64,000 nucleotides of DNA, taken from the NCBI RefSeq assembly GCF_013343115.1, contig NZ_CP054570.1:372001-436000 (forward strand). The letters run 5' to 3'. The stretch is from Streptococcus sanguinis. GTDB taxonomy: Bacteria > Bacillota > Bacilli > Lactobacillales > Streptococcaceae. Under the pieces are notes generated by a model. That model ran no database searches, was not told the DNA's origin, and saw only the letters and a list, made by a program, of their open reading frames with translations. The translations under genes and the position numbers were made by a program. Of the stretch, positions 8,291-17,707 are shown piece after piece (position 1 is the first letter of the stretch; each line of letters starts with the position of its first letter).

Positions 8291-8974
8291 ATGAATCATT
8301 CTATTATTCAAGATCAATCAGATATTAATTCTTTCTATGCAAAGATTTATTCTATCGTTGGTGTCGGTATTGGAATCTCAGCAATCGTGTCCCTCTTGAT
8401 GCTAAACTTCTTTCAGGACATTATTATCTCTGTTCTGACAGGCTCCACCTGGATTTTCTATGCGGCTATTGCAGCTGAGTTTATCTTTGTATTGGTAGCT
8501 TCTGGGGCAGCTCGGAGCAATAGTCCGGCAGCGCTGCCAATGTTTTTAGGATACTCAGCCATCAATGGTTTTACCTTAAGTATTATCATGGCGCTGTATC
8601 TTCAGTCAACTGTTCTCTTAGCCTTTCTGACAACGACCGTTATGTTCTTTGCTATGGGCTTCATCGGCAAGGTGACCAAGAAGGATCTTTCTGGAATGGG
8701 CAGAGCTTGTATGGCCGGTTTGATTGGTATTATCGCTGCTAGCGTCCTTAATATCTTCTTGAGAAGCAGTGGTTTGGACTTTATTGTAAGTATCGTTGGT
8801 GTCCTTATTTTCTCAGGACTCATCGCTTGGGACAATCAGAAAATCCGCTATGTCTATGAGCAGACCAATGGCAATCCAGGGAATGGCTGGGCAATTTCGC
8901 TGGCTCTGCATCTGTATCTGGACTTCATTAATCTCTTCCTCAGCTTGTTGCGTATTTTTGGAAGAAACAAATAA
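8291..8974 (+). CDS. Bax inhibitor-1/YccA family membrane protein
   Basis: This 227-residue protein has about seven hydrophobic helices, spaced as in the BI-1 (TMBIM) family. Bacterial members such as BsYetJ are pH-sensitive calcium leak channels; that function is inferred here by family only. Visible hallmarks are an acidic Asp near the C-terminal helices (GLIAWDNQKIRYVYE, LYLDFINLFLSLLRIFG). AAAGGAGTAACT precedes the ATG. It may be cotranscribed with the HD hydrolase and is followed by a terminator. Confidence 0.88.
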   Translation: MNHSIIQDQSDINSFYAKIYSIVGVGIGISAIVSLLMLNFFQDIIISVLTGSTWIFYAAIAAEFIFVLVASGAARSNSPAALPMFLGYSAINGFTLSIIMALYLQSTVLLAFLTTTVMFFAMGFIGKVTKKDLSGMGRACMAGLIGIIAASVLNIFLRSSGLDFIVSIVGVLIFSGLIAWDNQKIRYVYEQTNGNPGNGWAISLALHLYLDFINLFLSLLRIFGRNK

Positions 8975-8992
8975 CTCAGCTAAATAAGACTC

Positions 8993-9023
8993 AAGCATTG
9001 GACGTTTGCTCCAGTGCTTTTTG
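8993..9023 (+). terminator. Intrinsic terminator after the BI-1 gene
   Basis: AAGCATTGGA pairs with TCCAGTGCTT (one G-U) around a 7-nt loop, and TTTTT follows. Confidence 0.8.
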
Positions 9024-9040
9024 TTTCTCCTATGGATTTA

Positions 9041-9049
9041 TGGTATAAT
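9041..9049 (+). promoter_or_regulatory. Promoter of lysA (extended -10)
   Basis: TGG-TATAAT (hexamer 9044-9049) is an extended -10 box placed 30 bases upstream of the lysA ATG. No strong -35 box is seen. Confidence 0.55.
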
Positions 9050-9078
9050 AAACCCAGCAAATAGAAAGCGAGAACAGT

Positions 9079-10329
9079 ATGAAAACTCCTTTTGTCAGTC
9101 GTGAAAAGTTAGCTGAGATTACGGCGCAGTTTCCAACACCTTTTCATCTTTATGATGAGAAGGGAATTCGGGAAAGAGCGCGTGCCCTGCATGAGGCCTT
9201 TTCTTGGAATCCAGGTTTTAAAGAGTATTTTGCCGTTAAGGCCACTCCCAATCCTGCTATTTTAAAAATCCTCAAAGAAGAAGGCTGCGGGGTGGACTGT
9301 GCTAGCTACGTTGAGCTGCTCATGAGCCAAAAGCTGGGCTTTGCTGGACAGGATATCATGTTTTCGTCCAATAACACACCAGCTGAGGAATTTCAGTTTG
9401 CGCGTGACCTTGGAGCGACTATCAATCTGGATGCTTATGAAGATGTAGCTTTTCTAAAGGAAGCCGCTGGTATTCCCAAGGTCATTTCCTGCCGTTACAA
9501 CCCTGGCGGTGTCTTTGAGCTGGGAACCAGCATTATGGATAATCCAGAAGAAGCCAAGTTTGGTATGACCAAGGACCAGCTGATTCAGGCTTTCAAAGAG
9601 CTCAAGGAGTTGGGAGCTGAGAAGTTTGGCATTCATGCTCTCTTGGCCTCAAATACTGTCAGCAATGACTACTATCCTGAACTGGCCCGTCAGCTTTTTG
9701 AGCTGGCTGTAGAAGTAGTGGCTGAGACAGGAGTTGAGCTGGACTTTATCAATCTATCTGGCGGTGTCGGCATTAATTATCAACCTGATGGCGAGGAAAA
9801 TGACATTGCGGTCATTGGCCAAGGAGTTCGTCAGGCCTATGAAGCTATTCTAATTCCAGCTGGTCTAGGACAGGTCAAGATTTATACGGAGCTGGGCCGC
9901 TTCATGTTGGCGCCTTATGGCCTGCTGGTCACCAAGGTTACCCATAAGAAGCAGACCTACCGAACCTATCTGGGAGTGGATGCCTCTGCGGTCAATCTGC
10001 TGCGTCCTGCCATGTACGGTTCTTATCACCACATTACCAATATGGATCGACCCGAGGGAGAGACAGAGATTGTGGATGTTGTCGGCAGTCTTTGTGAGAA
10101 TAACGATAAATTCGCCATTAATCGCCCGCTGCCTGTCAGCCAAATTGGCGATACACTAGTGATTCACGATACGGGTGCTCATGGTTTTTCTATGGGTTAT
10201 CAGTACAATGCCAAGCTCCGCTCCAGCGAAATTCTCTTGGAACAAGATGGCAATATTCGCATGATTCGTCGGGCTGAAAAACCAGAAGATTATTTTGCGA
10301 CACTGTATGGCTTTGATTTTGAAAAATAG
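9079..10329 (+). CDS. lysA: Diaminopimelate decarboxylase
   Basis: LysA decarboxylates meso-diaminopimelate to L-lysine, which streptococci need for their lysine-type peptidoglycan. The 416-residue enzyme is a fold-III PLP protein. The PLP lysine is K54 (EYFAVKATPNP), the glycine loop is INLSGGVGINY, and the active-site cysteine motif is GSLCENNDKF. Length and motifs fit the family. Carboxynorspermidine decarboxylase is a relative, but the motif set fits LysA better. The start ATG 9079 has a weak AAGCGAGAA ribosome binding site. Confidence 0.87.
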   Translation: MKTPFVSREKLAEITAQFPTPFHLYDEKGIRERARALHEAFSWNPGFKEYFAVKATPNPAILKILKEEGCGVDCASYVELLMSQKLGFAGQDIMFSSNNTPAEEFQFARDLGATINLDAYEDVAFLKEAAGIPKVISCRYNPGGVFELGTSIMDNPEEAKFGMTKDQLIQAFKELKELGAEKFGIHALLASNTVSNDYYPELARQLFELAVEVVAETGVELDFINLSGGVGINYQPDGEENDIAVIGQGVRQAYEAILIPAGLGQVKIYTELGRFMLAPYGLLVTKVTHKKQTYRTYLGVDASAVNLLRPAMYGSYHHITNMDRPEGETEIVDVVGSLCENNDKFAINRPLPVSQIGDTLVIHDTGAHGFSMGYQYNAKLRSSEILLEQDGNIRMIRRAEKPEDYFATLYGFDFEK

Positions 10330-10385
10330 AGAAAATTTGATATAATGAAGAGCAATGTAAAAATGGAAATAGAGGAGTTCTCGAT

Positions 10386-10634
10386 ATGAATTTAGTTTTA
10401 GCAATTTTCTTGATTATGGCAGCATTTGCTGGAGGCGTGATTTTGGGTATGTATCTGCTTCGTCGGCAAGTTGAGAAGGAATTTGCAGAAAATCCGCGTC
10501 TGAATGTAGAAGCAGTTCGGACCTTGCTTAGCGCTAGCGGTCAACGGCCAAATGAAGCGAAAGTACAGCAAGTCTATCGTCAAATTATCAGCCAGCAGAA
10601 AGCTGCGCTTGCTAAGAGTAAAAAGAAAAAATAA
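10386..10634 (+). CDS. yneF: UPF0154 (YneF) family membrane protein
   Basis: This 82-residue protein has one N-terminal transmembrane helix (about 3-24, including [10 protein letters not shown]) and a basic cytoplasmic tail ending in KSKKKK. The family is widespread in Firmicutes and has no settled function. GAGGAG precedes the ATG, and a TATAAT box lies near 10339. It sits between lysA and murI. Confidence 0.88.
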   Translation: MNLVLAIFLIMAAFAGGVILGMYLLRRQVEKEFAENPRLNVEAVRTLLSASGQRPNEAKVQQVYRQIISQQKAALAKSKKKK

Positions 10635-10683
10635 TTTTCTAGTGGCTGGCTGTTAATGCCAGTAGAGAAAATCTATAAAAAAA

Positions 10684-10720
10684 TGGGGATTTGGAATCGG
10701 CTTCCAGTCCCTTGTTTTAG
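10684..10720 (+). terminator. Probable terminator between yneF and murI
   Basis: GGGGATTTGGAA can pair imperfectly with TTCCAGTCCC, followed by TTGTTTTAG. The same tail (TTGTTTTAG) occurs before greA at 2278-2286, after another weak stem. Confidence 0.4.
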
Positions 10721-10732
10721 AAAGAAGACCTT

Positions 10733-11527
10733 ATGGATAATCGACCAATCGGTTTTTTAGACTCAGGAGTGGGCGGTTTGACTGTAGTCCGTGAGCTCAT
10801 GCGGCAGCTCCCCCACGAAGAGGTCATTTATATCGGAGATTCGGCGCGGGCTCCTTACGGTCCAAGGCCTGCTGAGCAGATTCGCGCTTATACCTGGCAA
10901 TTGGTTAACTTTCTCCTGACCAAGGATGTTAAGATGATTGTCATTGCCTGCAATACAGCGACTGCTGTTGTCTGGGAAGAAGTGAAGGAAAAGCTGGATA
11001 TTCCAGTACTGGGCGTGATTCTGCCGGGGGCTAGTGCAGCTATTAAGTCAACTGCCAGCGGCCGCATCGGTGTTATCGGAACGCCAATGACAGTTTCTTC
11101 TGATATCTATCGGCAGAAGATTGAAGCGCTCTCGCCGGAGATGCAGGTGGAAAGTTTGGCCTGCCCTAAGTTTGTACCTTTGGTAGAGTCCAATGAACTT
11201 CATTCCAGTCTTACCAAAAAAGTTGTCTATGAAACCCTGCAGCCTCTGGCTGGCCAGGTAGATACCCTCGTCTTGGGTTGCACCCACTATCCCTTGCTCC
11301 GGCCTATTATTCAAAATAGGATGGGACCAAATGTGAAGCTGATTGACAGCGGGGCAGAGTGCGTACGGGATATTTCTGTCCTGCTCAATTACTTTGAAAT
11401 CAACCGCAGCCGGGAAAAACAGGAGCTCAACCACCAATTTTACACAACTGCCAATGCTAAAAGCTTTTCGGAGATTGCAGAAAGCTGGCTGGGCCTGAAA
11501 GTGAATGTGGAGCATGTAAGCTTATGA
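10733..11527 (+). CDS. murI: Glutamate racemase
   Basis: MurI converts L-glutamate to D-glutamate for peptidoglycan stem peptides. The 264-residue enzyme has the two catalytic cysteines in VIACNTATA (C73) and LGCTHYPLL (about C184), plus the N-terminal DSGVGGLTV motif. AAAGAAGA precedes the ATG. It is the first gene of a compact operon that runs to yidD; its stop overlaps the next start (ATGA). Confidence 0.96.
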   Translation: MDNRPIGFLDSGVGGLTVVRELMRQLPHEEVIYIGDSARAPYGPRPAEQIRAYTWQLVNFLLTKDVKMIVIACNTATAVVWEEVKEKLDIPVLGVILPGASAAIKSTASGRIGVIGTPMTVSSDIYRQKIEALSPEMQVESLACPKFVPLVESNELHSSLTKKVVYETLQPLAGQVDTLVLGCTHYPLLRPIIQNRMGPNVKLIDSGAECVRDISVLLNYFEINRSREKQELNHQFYTTANAKSFSEIAESWLGLKVNVEHVSL

Positions 11528-12528
11528 CAAATAAAATTTATGAATACATTGACGAGAACAATTGGTATATCGGAGAATGGACCCGCTTTCGCAAGGCAGG
11601 CTATCATTTCAATGATATCCCTTACAGGCTCTTGGAGCATATTGATGCAGAGTTGTGTGAGCTGATTGAGCGAGATTTGGATGAAGAATACAACGCCTTT
11701 ACCACAGTTGTAGTCAAATACGGCTCGCCCATGTCCTATATCCAGTTTGTCCTCAATATGATTAACGACCGCCAGAAGCGGGATTTTAAGGCGACCAGTC
11801 ATAAGGGGGCTATTCTGATTACAGAAAAGGACTTGCTGCGCAAGGTCTTCTTCCTGTCTAAGGATGGAGTTAAGATGACCGACTTTTTTGGTCAGGGGCA
11901 GGAGACCGAGATGGCTGTCGGAGATACCATCTTGATTGCGACTCGCAACGAAGGTAAGACAGCAGAGTTTCGCAAACTCTTTGATAAGCTGGGCTATAAG
12001 GTTGAAAATCTCAATGATTATCCTGATTTGCCAGAAGTGGAAGAAACGGGAACCACCTTTGAGGAAAATGCGCGGCTCAAGGCAGAGACCATCAGTAAAC
12101 TGACCGGTAAAATGGTGCTAGCTGACGACTCAGGTCTGCAGGTCGATGTTTTAGGCGGCTTGCCTGGCGTCTGGTCGGCTCGCTTCGCTGGAGTAGGCGC
12201 GACAGATGATGAAAACAACATCAAGCTCCTGCATGAGTTGGCTATGGTTTTTGATGTCAAGGACCGCTCAGCCCATTTTCATACGACCTTAGTGGTGGCC
12301 AGTCCTGACAGGGAGTCTTTGGTAGTCGAAGCGGATTGGCCGGGCTACATTGCCCATGAGCCAAAAGGGGAAAATGGCTTTGGCTATGATCCTTTGTTCT
12401 TAGTGGGAGAAACAGGAAAAACGTCTGCCGAGCTAACGATGGAAGAAAAAAATGCGCAATCCCATCGGGCTCAGGCAGTTAAGAAATTAGTGGAGGTATT
12501 TCCAGCATGGCAAAGCAAACCATTATAG
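11524..12528 (+). CDS. rdgB: XTP/dITP diphosphatase (RdgB/HAM1) with N-terminal extension
   Basis: The C-terminal part (about residues 132-334) is a complete HAM1/RdgB nucleotide-sanitising pyrophosphatase that removes dITP and XTP. Motifs are [37 protein letters not shown] and [10 protein letters not shown]. The first roughly 130 residues form a separate domain ([20 protein letters not shown]...) that I do not recognise. Standard RdgB is about 200 residues; a fused form of this length is typical of streptococci. The reading frame is continuous, so this is a fusion and not a sequencing artefact. It overlaps murI by 4 bases and yfcE by 22. Confidence 0.92.
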   Translation: MTNKIYEYIDENNWYIGEWTRFRKAGYHFNDIPYRLLEHIDAELCELIERDLDEEYNAFTTVVVKYGSPMSYIQFVLNMINDRQKRDFKATSHKGAILITEKDLLRKVFFLSKDGVKMTDFFGQGQETEMAVGDTILIATRNEGKTAEFRKLFDKLGYKVENLNDYPDLPEVEETGTTFEENARLKAETISKLTGKMVLADDSGLQVDVLGGLPGVWSARFAGVGATDDENNIKLLHELAMVFDVKDRSAHFHTTLVVASPDRESLVVEADWPGYIAHEPKGENGFGYDPLFLVGETGKTSAELTMEEKNAQSHRAQAVKKLVEVFPAWQSKPL

Positions 12529-13028
12529 TCATGAGTGATTCTCATGGCGACCGTGCTATTGTAGAAGAAATTAGGAATCATTATATTGGAAAGGTAGATG
12601 CGATTTTCCATAACGGAGACTCTGAGCTTCCTTCTGATGATGAGGTATGGCAAGGGATTCAGGTTGTGGCAGGGAATATGGACTTTTATGACGGCTATCC
12701 AGAACGCTTGGTGACGGATTTGGCGGGGACCATTATTGCCCAGACCCACGGACATCTCTTCCATATCAACTTTTCTTTTCAAAAGCTGGATTTATGGGCG
12801 CAAGAGGTTAATGCAGATATCTGCCTTTACGGCCACCTGCATATCCCAGATGCTCGAATGGAAGGCAAAACGCTCTTTCTGAATCCGGGATCCATCAGCC
12901 AGCCACGCGGCCTGATTAACGAACGTCTCTACGCTAAGGTAGAGATTGACAAGGATCGCTTTAAAGTTGATTTCTATACACGAAATCATGAACTTTATCC
13001 AAGCTTGTCCAAGGAGTTTAGCCGATGA
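12507..13028 (+). CDS. YfcE family metallophosphoesterase
   Basis: This 173-residue protein has the calcineurin-like dimetal motifs MSDSHGD, HNGDSE, AGNMD, THGHLF and YGHLHIPD. YfcE/MJ0936 proteins are phosphodiesterases in vitro; the natural substrate is unknown. The start overlaps the end of the rdgB gene by 22 bases, so expression is coupled. It belongs to the murI-yidD operon. Confidence 0.9.
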   Translation: MAKQTIIVMSDSHGDRAIVEEIRNHYIGKVDAIFHNGDSELPSDDEVWQGIQVVAGNMDFYDGYPERLVTDLAGTIIAQTHGHLFHINFSFQKLDLWAQEVNADICLYGHLHIPDARMEGKTLFLNPGSISQPRGLINERLYAKVEIDKDRFKVDFYTRNHELYPSLSKEFSR

Positions 13029-13486
13029 TTGCTAAGGAATTTGAAGACTATCTGCTGGAACATGAAGAAACTTTTTTGACGCCTGGGGAAAATTTGGCGG
13101 TTATGATTGACACCCATAATGTGGATCATGCTATCCTATTGCTGAGTCAGATGACATACTCACGTGTACCAGTCGTGACGGCAGATAAAAAGTTTGTTGG
13201 TACGATTTCCTTGACAGACATCATGTCTTATCGCATGCGCCATGATTTGCCAGAAGAGGAATTCATGATGACAGACATCGTCCACATGACTAAAATGGAC
13301 GACTTGACAGTTGGGCCAGATTATACTGTATCAGATGTGCTTCATAAGCTGGTCGACGAGTCGTTTCTGCCGGTTGTGGGCGAGGATCAGCATTTTTACG
13401 GAATTATTACTAGAAAGTCCATTTTGAAAGCTGTCAATTCTTTGTTGCACGGCTTTAGCAAGAAGTACGAAATTCGCAAAAAATGA
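13025..13486 (+). CDS. CBS domain pair protein, CbpB-like
   Basis: This 153-residue cytoplasmic protein consists of a CBS domain pair (about 15-75 and 85-145). It matches the YkuL/CbpB group, of which some Firmicutes members bind c-di-AMP and help control the alarmone synthetase Rel. That role is known elsewhere and only inferred here. ATGA overlaps on both sides (with yfcE and the xerD-like gene) show translational coupling. Confidence 0.83.
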   Translation: MIAKEFEDYLLEHEETFLTPGENLAVMIDTHNVDHAILLLSQMTYSRVPVVTADKKFVGTISLTDIMSYRMRHDLPEEEFMMTDIVHMTKMDDLTVGPDYTVSDVLHKLVDESFLPVVGEDQHFYGIITRKSILKAVNSLLHGFSKKYEIRKK

Positions 13487-14214
13487 AAGAATACATTAGA
13501 CCGTTTTTAAATCAAAAAAACATCTCAGAAAATTCTAAAATTGCCTATTCTTATGATTTGGAGCAGTTTATCGAGGAAGTACACGGCCGGATTACCGAGA
13601 CCAATCTGCGGATTTATCAGGCCTCTATCAAGGATTTTAAGGCAGCTGTTCAGAAGCGGAAGCTCTCAGCAGTCAATCAATTTCTCTATTTCCTTTATCA
13701 GCAGCAGCTTATTGAGGAGTTTCACCGCTTGGTCCTGCCCAAGGTCTCCATATCGAAGGAGCAGGAAAACGAACTATTAGACCTGTCTGCTTTTTGGCAG
13801 GAATCAAGCGTTCCCAGGGGGCGGCTGATGGCTCTTCTTATTTTGGAAATGGGCTTGCTGCCTAGCGAGATTCTGCAGGTCAGAGTGGCAGATGTCAATC
13901 TTGACTTTCAGGTTTTGAAGATTGAAAAGGCCGGTCAGAAACGGGTCATCAAGATTCCTGAGAGCTTGACGGGTGAGTTAGAGGACTATCTGACGGGGAC
14001 GTATTTATTTGAGAAAAACGGCAAATCCTATTCTCGTCAATGGGGCTTCCGTCAGCTAGAGGCCTTCTTGATTGAGCAGGGACAAGCCAGTCTATCTGCC
14101 CAAAGCCTGCGTGAGCAGTTTATTTTGCGCCAGCGGGAGAAAGGGATTGGCCTCTATGATATTGCCCAAGATTTGGGCTTGAAAACCATGATTACACTAG
14201 AAAAATATAGATAA
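13483..14214 (+). CDS. XerD-like tyrosine recombinase, degenerate catalytic core
   Basis: This 243-residue protein has the N-terminal SAM-like domain (about 1-90) and C-terminal fold of phage integrases, but it lacks most catalytic residues. The first Arg is missing where the motif reads [11 protein letters not shown]. The HxxR box reads SLREQF, without the His. A Tyr remains near the end (TLEKYR). Streptococci use XerS for dif resolution, so this conserved relative next to scpAB is unlikely to be an active resolvase. It is annotated in streptococci as XerD-like and has no proven function. Confidence 0.85.
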   Translation: MKEYIRPFLNQKNISENSKIAYSYDLEQFIEEVHGRITETNLRIYQASIKDFKAAVQKRKLSAVNQFLYFLYQQQLIEEFHRLVLPKVSISKEQENELLDLSAFWQESSVPRGRLMALLILEMGLLPSEILQVRVADVNLDFQVLKIEKAGQKRVIKIPESLTGELEDYLTGTYLFEKNGKSYSRQWGFRQLEAFLIEQGQASLSAQSLREQFILRQREKGIGLYDIAQDLGLKTMITLEKYR

Positions 14215-14216
14215 AA

Positions 14217-14927
14217 ATGGATATCAAACTAAAAGATTTTGAAGGCCCGCTGGACCTACTGCTCCACCTTGTATCTAAGTACCAGGTGGATATTTATGAT
14301 GTGCCCATTACGGAGGTCATCGAGCAGTATCTGGCTTATGTGGCCACCTTGCAGGCCATGAAGCTGGAAGTGACGGGCGAGTATATGGTCATGGCAAGCC
14401 AGCTCATGCTGATTAAGAGTCGCAAGCTTTTGCCTAAGGTAGCGGATAATGCTGAGCTGGAAGATGATTTGGAGCAAGACCTCTTGAGCCAGATTGAGGA
14501 ATATCGCAGGTTTAAGCTCTTGGGTGAGAAAATGTCGCTCCAGCACGAGGACCGGGCTCTTTATTATTCTAAGCCCAAGCTGGAGCTGGTTTATGAAGAC
14601 GCTGAGCTCCTACATGACAAGTCAACGATTGATCTGTTTTTGGCTTTTTCCAAAGTTATCGCCAAGAAGCAAGAGGAGTTTTCTAAGAGCCACACAACCA
14701 TTGTGCGAGACGAGTACAAGATCGAGGACATGATGGAAGTGGTGCGCCAGCGCTGTGCTGGTAAGAACCGTCTGGCTCTGCAGGAGATTTTCGCAGAGAC
14801 CAAGGACATGAATGAAGTTATTACTCTCTTTCTGGCGACATTGGAATTGGTCAAGGTGCAGGAAGTGCAAGTCATTCAGGAAGAAAATTTTGGAAATATT
14901 TATTTAGTAGGAAGAGGAAATGAGTAA
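14217..14927 (+). CDS. scpA: Segregation and condensation protein A (kleisin)
   Basis: ScpA is the kleisin that bridges the two SMC heads in the chromosome condensation complex. The 236-residue protein begins with the conserved [19 protein letters not shown] segment (SMC neck binding). It has a central acidic, helical linker and a winged-helix C-terminus. It starts 2 bases after the xerD-like stop and overlaps scpB by 8 bases. Confidence 0.95.
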   Translation: MDIKLKDFEGPLDLLLHLVSKYQVDIYDVPITEVIEQYLAYVATLQAMKLEVTGEYMVMASQLMLIKSRKLLPKVADNAELEDDLEQDLLSQIEEYRRFKLLGEKMSLQHEDRALYYSKPKLELVYEDAELLHDKSTIDLFLAFSKVIAKKQEEFSKSHTTIVRDEYKIEDMMEVVRQRCAGKNRLALQEIFAETKDMNEVITLFLATLELVKVQEVQVIQEENFGNIYLVGRGNE

Positions 14928-15489
14928 GTTAGCAGAGATTGAAGCCCTGCTTTTTGTGGCGGGAGAAGATGGACTCAAAGTTCATCAATTGGCAGAAATC
15001 CTATCTTTGCCGCCGACCGGGGTTATTCAGAGTTTGGAGAAGTTGGCTGAGCAATATGAAGCCAATCCAGACTCCAGTCTGACCCTACTGGAAACTTCAA
15101 AGACATACAAGCTGGTCACAAAGCCAGAGTTTGCTGAGATTCTGCGGGCCTATTCACGGGCACCAATCAATCAAAGTCTGTCGCGGGCAGCGCTGGAGAC
15201 CTTGTCTATCATTGCCTATAAGCAGCCGATTACAAGAGTAGAAATAGATGACATTCGCGGGGTTAATTCCAGCGGAGCTTTGGCTAAGCTCTTGGCTTTT
15301 GAACTGGTTCGAGAGGATGGCAAAAAGGAAGTCATTGGCCGGCCAAATCTCTATGTGACAACGGATTATTTCTTAGACTATATGGGAATCAATCACCTAG
15401 ATGAGCTGCCGATTGTCGAAGAAACAGAGCTAGTTGCTGAAGAAAGCCAGCTCTTTATTGAAAGGACAGATATCGATGAGAATCAATAA
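14920..15489 (+). CDS. scpB: Segregation and condensation protein B
   Basis: ScpB forms a dimer of tandem winged helices that binds the ScpA linker in the SMC complex. The 189-residue protein shows the diagnostic [24 protein letters not shown] region in the second winged helix. GTAGGAAGAGGAA precedes the ATG. It overlaps scpA at its start and rluB at its end. Confidence 0.95.
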   Translation: MSKLAEIEALLFVAGEDGLKVHQLAEILSLPPTGVIQSLEKLAEQYEANPDSSLTLLETSKTYKLVTKPEFAEILRAYSRAPINQSLSRAALETLSIIAYKQPITRVEIDDIRGVNSSGALAKLLAFELVREDGKKEVIGRPNLYVTTDYFLDYMGINHLDELPIVEETELVAEESQLFIERTDIDENQ

Positions 15490-16204
15490 ATACATCGCTC
15501 ATGCTGGGATAGCCAGCCGCCGTAAGGCAGAAGAGCTAATCAGGCAGGGGAAGGTCAGTATAAACGGCCAAGTGGTACGTGAGCTGGCGACGAACGTTAA
15601 GTCTGGCGACCGTGTGGAAGTAGAAGGCCAACCTATCTACAATGAGGAGAAGGTTTATTACCTCCTCAATAAGCCGCGCGGGGTCATTTCCTCTGTCAGT
15701 GATGACAAGGGACGTAAGACGGTCGTGGATCTTTTGCCTCAGGTCAAGGAGCGGATTTATCCGGTCGGTCGTTTGGACTGGGATACTTCTGGCATTCTCA
15801 TTCTGACCAATGACGGAGACTTTACCGACGAGATGATTCATCCCCGAAATGAGATTGACAAGGTCTATGTGGCGCGTGTCAAAGGATTGGCTAATAAAGA
15901 AGTTCTTCGTCCTCTGACTCGCGGTATTGAGATAGAGGGACGCAAAACCAAGCCAGCAGTTTATGAGATTATCAAGGTTGATCCGGCGAAAAATCGTTCG
16001 GTCGTTCAGCTGACCATCCACGAAGGCCGTAACCATCAGGTCAAGAAGATGTTCCAGGCGGTCGGACTGCAAGTGGATAAGCTGTCACGGACTCGCTTTG
16101 GTCATTTGGACCTGACGGGCCTCAAACCTGGTGAATATCGCAAGCTCAGTAAAAAAGAAGTCAGCCAGCTGCATACACTGGCTGTAACCAAGACCAAGAA
16201 ATGA
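15476..16204 (+). CDS. rluB: rRNA pseudouridine synthase RluB
   Basis: RluB-type enzymes make a pseudouridine in the helix 89 region of 23S rRNA. The 242-residue protein has an N-terminal S4 RNA-binding domain ([20 protein letters not shown]). The catalytic domain carries the Asp in [14 protein letters not shown] start at ATG 15476, inside the end of scpB, because the S4 domain begins there; an upstream ATG at 15434 would add a 14-residue leader without homology. The operon order scpA-scpB-rluB is conserved in Firmicutes. Confidence 0.94.
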   Translation: MRINKYIAHAGIASRRKAEELIRQGKVSINGQVVRELATNVKSGDRVEVEGQPIYNEEKVYYLLNKPRGVISSVSDDKGRKTVVDLLPQVKERIYPVGRLDWDTSGILILTNDGDFTDEMIHPRNEIDKVYVARVKGLANKEVLRPLTRGIEIEGRKTKPAVYEIIKVDPAKNRSVVQLTIHEGRNHQVKKMFQAVGLQVDKLSRTRFGHLDLTGLKPGEYRKLSKKEVSQLHTLAVTKTKK

Positions 16205-16455
16205 TAAAAAAAATGCTTATTTCTCTTGTCCGCTTTTATCAACGTTTTATCTCACCTGCTTTTCCTCCATCTTGCCGCTTTCGGCCCACCTGCTCTAACT
16301 ATATGATAGAGGCTATCCAGAAGCATGGAGCCAAAGGTGTCCTAATGGGCTTGGCACGTATTCTCCGCTGTCATCCATGGTCTCAGCCAGGAGAGGATCC
16401 TGTACCAGACCATTTCAGCCTGAGAAGAAATAATTCAAGAAAAAAGTCACAGTAG
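16201..16455 (+). CDS. yidD: Membrane protein insertion efficiency factor YidD
   Basis: This 84-residue protein of the UPF0161 family has an amphipathic N-terminus and the conserved cysteine-proline segments [17 protein letters not shown] and RILRCHPW. It assists YidC-dependent insertion at the inner face of the membrane. The ATGA overlap with rluB makes it the last gene of the operon. Confidence 0.95.
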   Translation: MIKKMLISLVRFYQRFISPAFPPSCRFRPTCSNYMIEAIQKHGAKGVLMGLARILRCHPWSQPGEDPVPDHFSLRRNNSRKKSQ

Positions 16456-16463
16456 ATGATTAC

Positions 16464-16506
16464 AGCTCTTTGTTAACTACTACCAAAATTATAGAGCTCT
16501 ATTTTT
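16464..16506. repeat. Palindromic GGCTC-type repeat copy 1
   Basis: AGCTCTTTGTTAACTAC begins the element and AAATTATAGAGCT closes it; AGCTCT (16464-16469) and AGAGCT (16493-16498) are inverted. TATTTTTTG follows, so it may also terminate the operon. The right half matches the repeat at 17634-17690. The rest of the 16456-16651 gap is AT-rich, and I see no gene in it. Confidence 0.5.
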
Positions 16507-16651
16507 TGATTTCACTTGTAAATATTAGCAAAATAGGAAAGAGAAATAGTTGGATGCTATTAAACCTCAAAAAAAGATATGAATGCAGAAAGTATATTTT
16601 TAGTTGTTATCAATTTTATCTCCTAAATTATATCGGATTGGAGGGACTAAC

Positions 16652-17422
16652 ATGAAAAATAAAATATATCGGCCTATGCTTTTGCTTGTTTTACTGGTAT
16701 CAGCTGTACTTCTGACCAGTTGCAAGATTATGATGCCGAGCGATTATCAAAGAGCTAAAGAATTAGTTACTAAAGAATGTGAGAAGGTTGGCCTTCATGG
16801 TAACATTACCATCAATCATTTGGATTGGACGCCTCTAGAAATGCCTACCTATAACGTGAAATATACCTACTCTGAAAAAACCTATGATGGTCAGACGGTG
16901 ACCTTGGAAGAGAATACCAGTTATCATGATAGAGAGTCAGATAGTCCCTCTCTTCCAGATTATAAGGATGTGTTTTTGAAACAGAAATCCATTCAAAAAA
17001 TTGAGGAAAAAATTGAAAACAAATTAAAAAAGCAGTCAATCGGACTTCCTATTAAATACTTTAGCTTTCTATCCAATAGTAAAGAGGAGAAAATGCTAAA
17101 TGACCTTGCCTCTCAGAATCTCAAAGAGGGGAAAAAAGATTTTGCGGGCTACTATCAAATTCCTTATCAAACCTTGATTGATCAAGAGTTGGTCAGGATG
17201 ACTATTTTTATCGATGATAGTGCATCAGTTACCACGGATCAAGACCTGAAAGAGGCTGCTACAAGGCTAGATGCCAGAGCTCTTCCGGATGGTGCCTATG
17301 ATTTTTATTATTCCTATGAGAAAGATGAATCATATGAATCGATCAGTTACTCCTTTAAAGTCAAAGATGGGAAAGTAGTTTTTTATGAGGATCAAAAAGA
17401 AGAACTTGAAGCACAAGAATAA
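16652..17422 (+). CDS. Uncharacterised lipoprotein
   Basis: This 256-residue protein has a lipoprotein signal peptide with the lipobox LLTSC (Cys about 24) and would be anchored on the outer membrane face. The mature part is charged, rich in Lys/Glu and Tyr, and has no motif I recognise. GGAGG (16639-16643) supports the ATG at 16652. It stands alone between the murI-yidD operon and the convergent trkH gene. Confidence 0.75.
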   Translation: MKNKIYRPMLLLVLLVSAVLLTSCKIMMPSDYQRAKELVTKECEKVGLHGNITINHLDWTPLEMPTYNVKYTYSEKTYDGQTVTLEENTSYHDRESDSPSLPDYKDVFLKQKSIQKIEEKIENKLKKQSIGLPIKYFSFLSNSKEEKMLNDLASQNLKEGKKDFAGYYQIPYQTLIDQELVRMTIFIDDSASVTTDQDLKEAATRLDARALPDGAYDFYYSYEKDESYESISYSFKVKDGKVVFYEDQKEELEAQE

Positions 17423-17476
17423 GAGGGAAGAGAGAGTCTAAGCCTTTTCATAATTAAAAAAACATGTGACATAGAG

Positions 17477-17508
17477 AGGCTGGTAGCACATACACAGCCT
17501 TTTCTTTT
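17477..17508 (+). terminator. Terminator after the lipoprotein gene
   Basis: AGGCTG (17477-17482) pairs with CAGCCT (17495-17500), followed by TTTCTTTTG. Confidence 0.6.
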
Positions 17509-17633
17509 GTATAGATGAAAAGCTATCCTTGAGGTCAACTTACCTTGGTTCCAGCTTTGTATCAGTCTCATAACTTACTTTCTGATAAAAGGTTTGGTCG
17601 CTTTTCATTATATGGGATTTTTTATAAAACCAA

Positions 17634-17690
17634 AGAGGCTCCATAATTCCTACAGTGGTTTTACCAACTACAGAAATTATAGAGCCTCTA
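17634..17690. repeat. Long imperfect palindrome, GGCTC-type repeat copy 2
   Basis: The left arm (17634-17659) starts AGAGGCTCCATAATT and the right arm (17663-17689) ends AATTATAGAGCCTCT. The arms pair over about 24 bp with a few mismatches and a tiny loop. It lies at the 3' end of trkH and could act as that gene's terminator. It resembles a small non-autonomous element; I cannot name its parent. Confidence 0.6.
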
Positions 17691-17707
17691 TATTTTCCGA
17701 ACATTTC

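Noticed and set aside
11048..11515. 155-codon ORF on the minus strand inside murI
   Set aside because: It is antisense to murI, which has both catalytic cysteines; a shadow of its codon bias.
15536..16072. 178-codon ORF on the minus strand inside rluB
   Set aside because: It is fully antisense to a conserved pseudouridine synthase, and its product shows no recognisable family motif.
16470..16655. 61-codon ORF between yidD and the lipoprotein gene
   Set aside because: It overlaps the palindromic repeat and the lipoprotein start, and I see no ribosome binding site or conserved motif.
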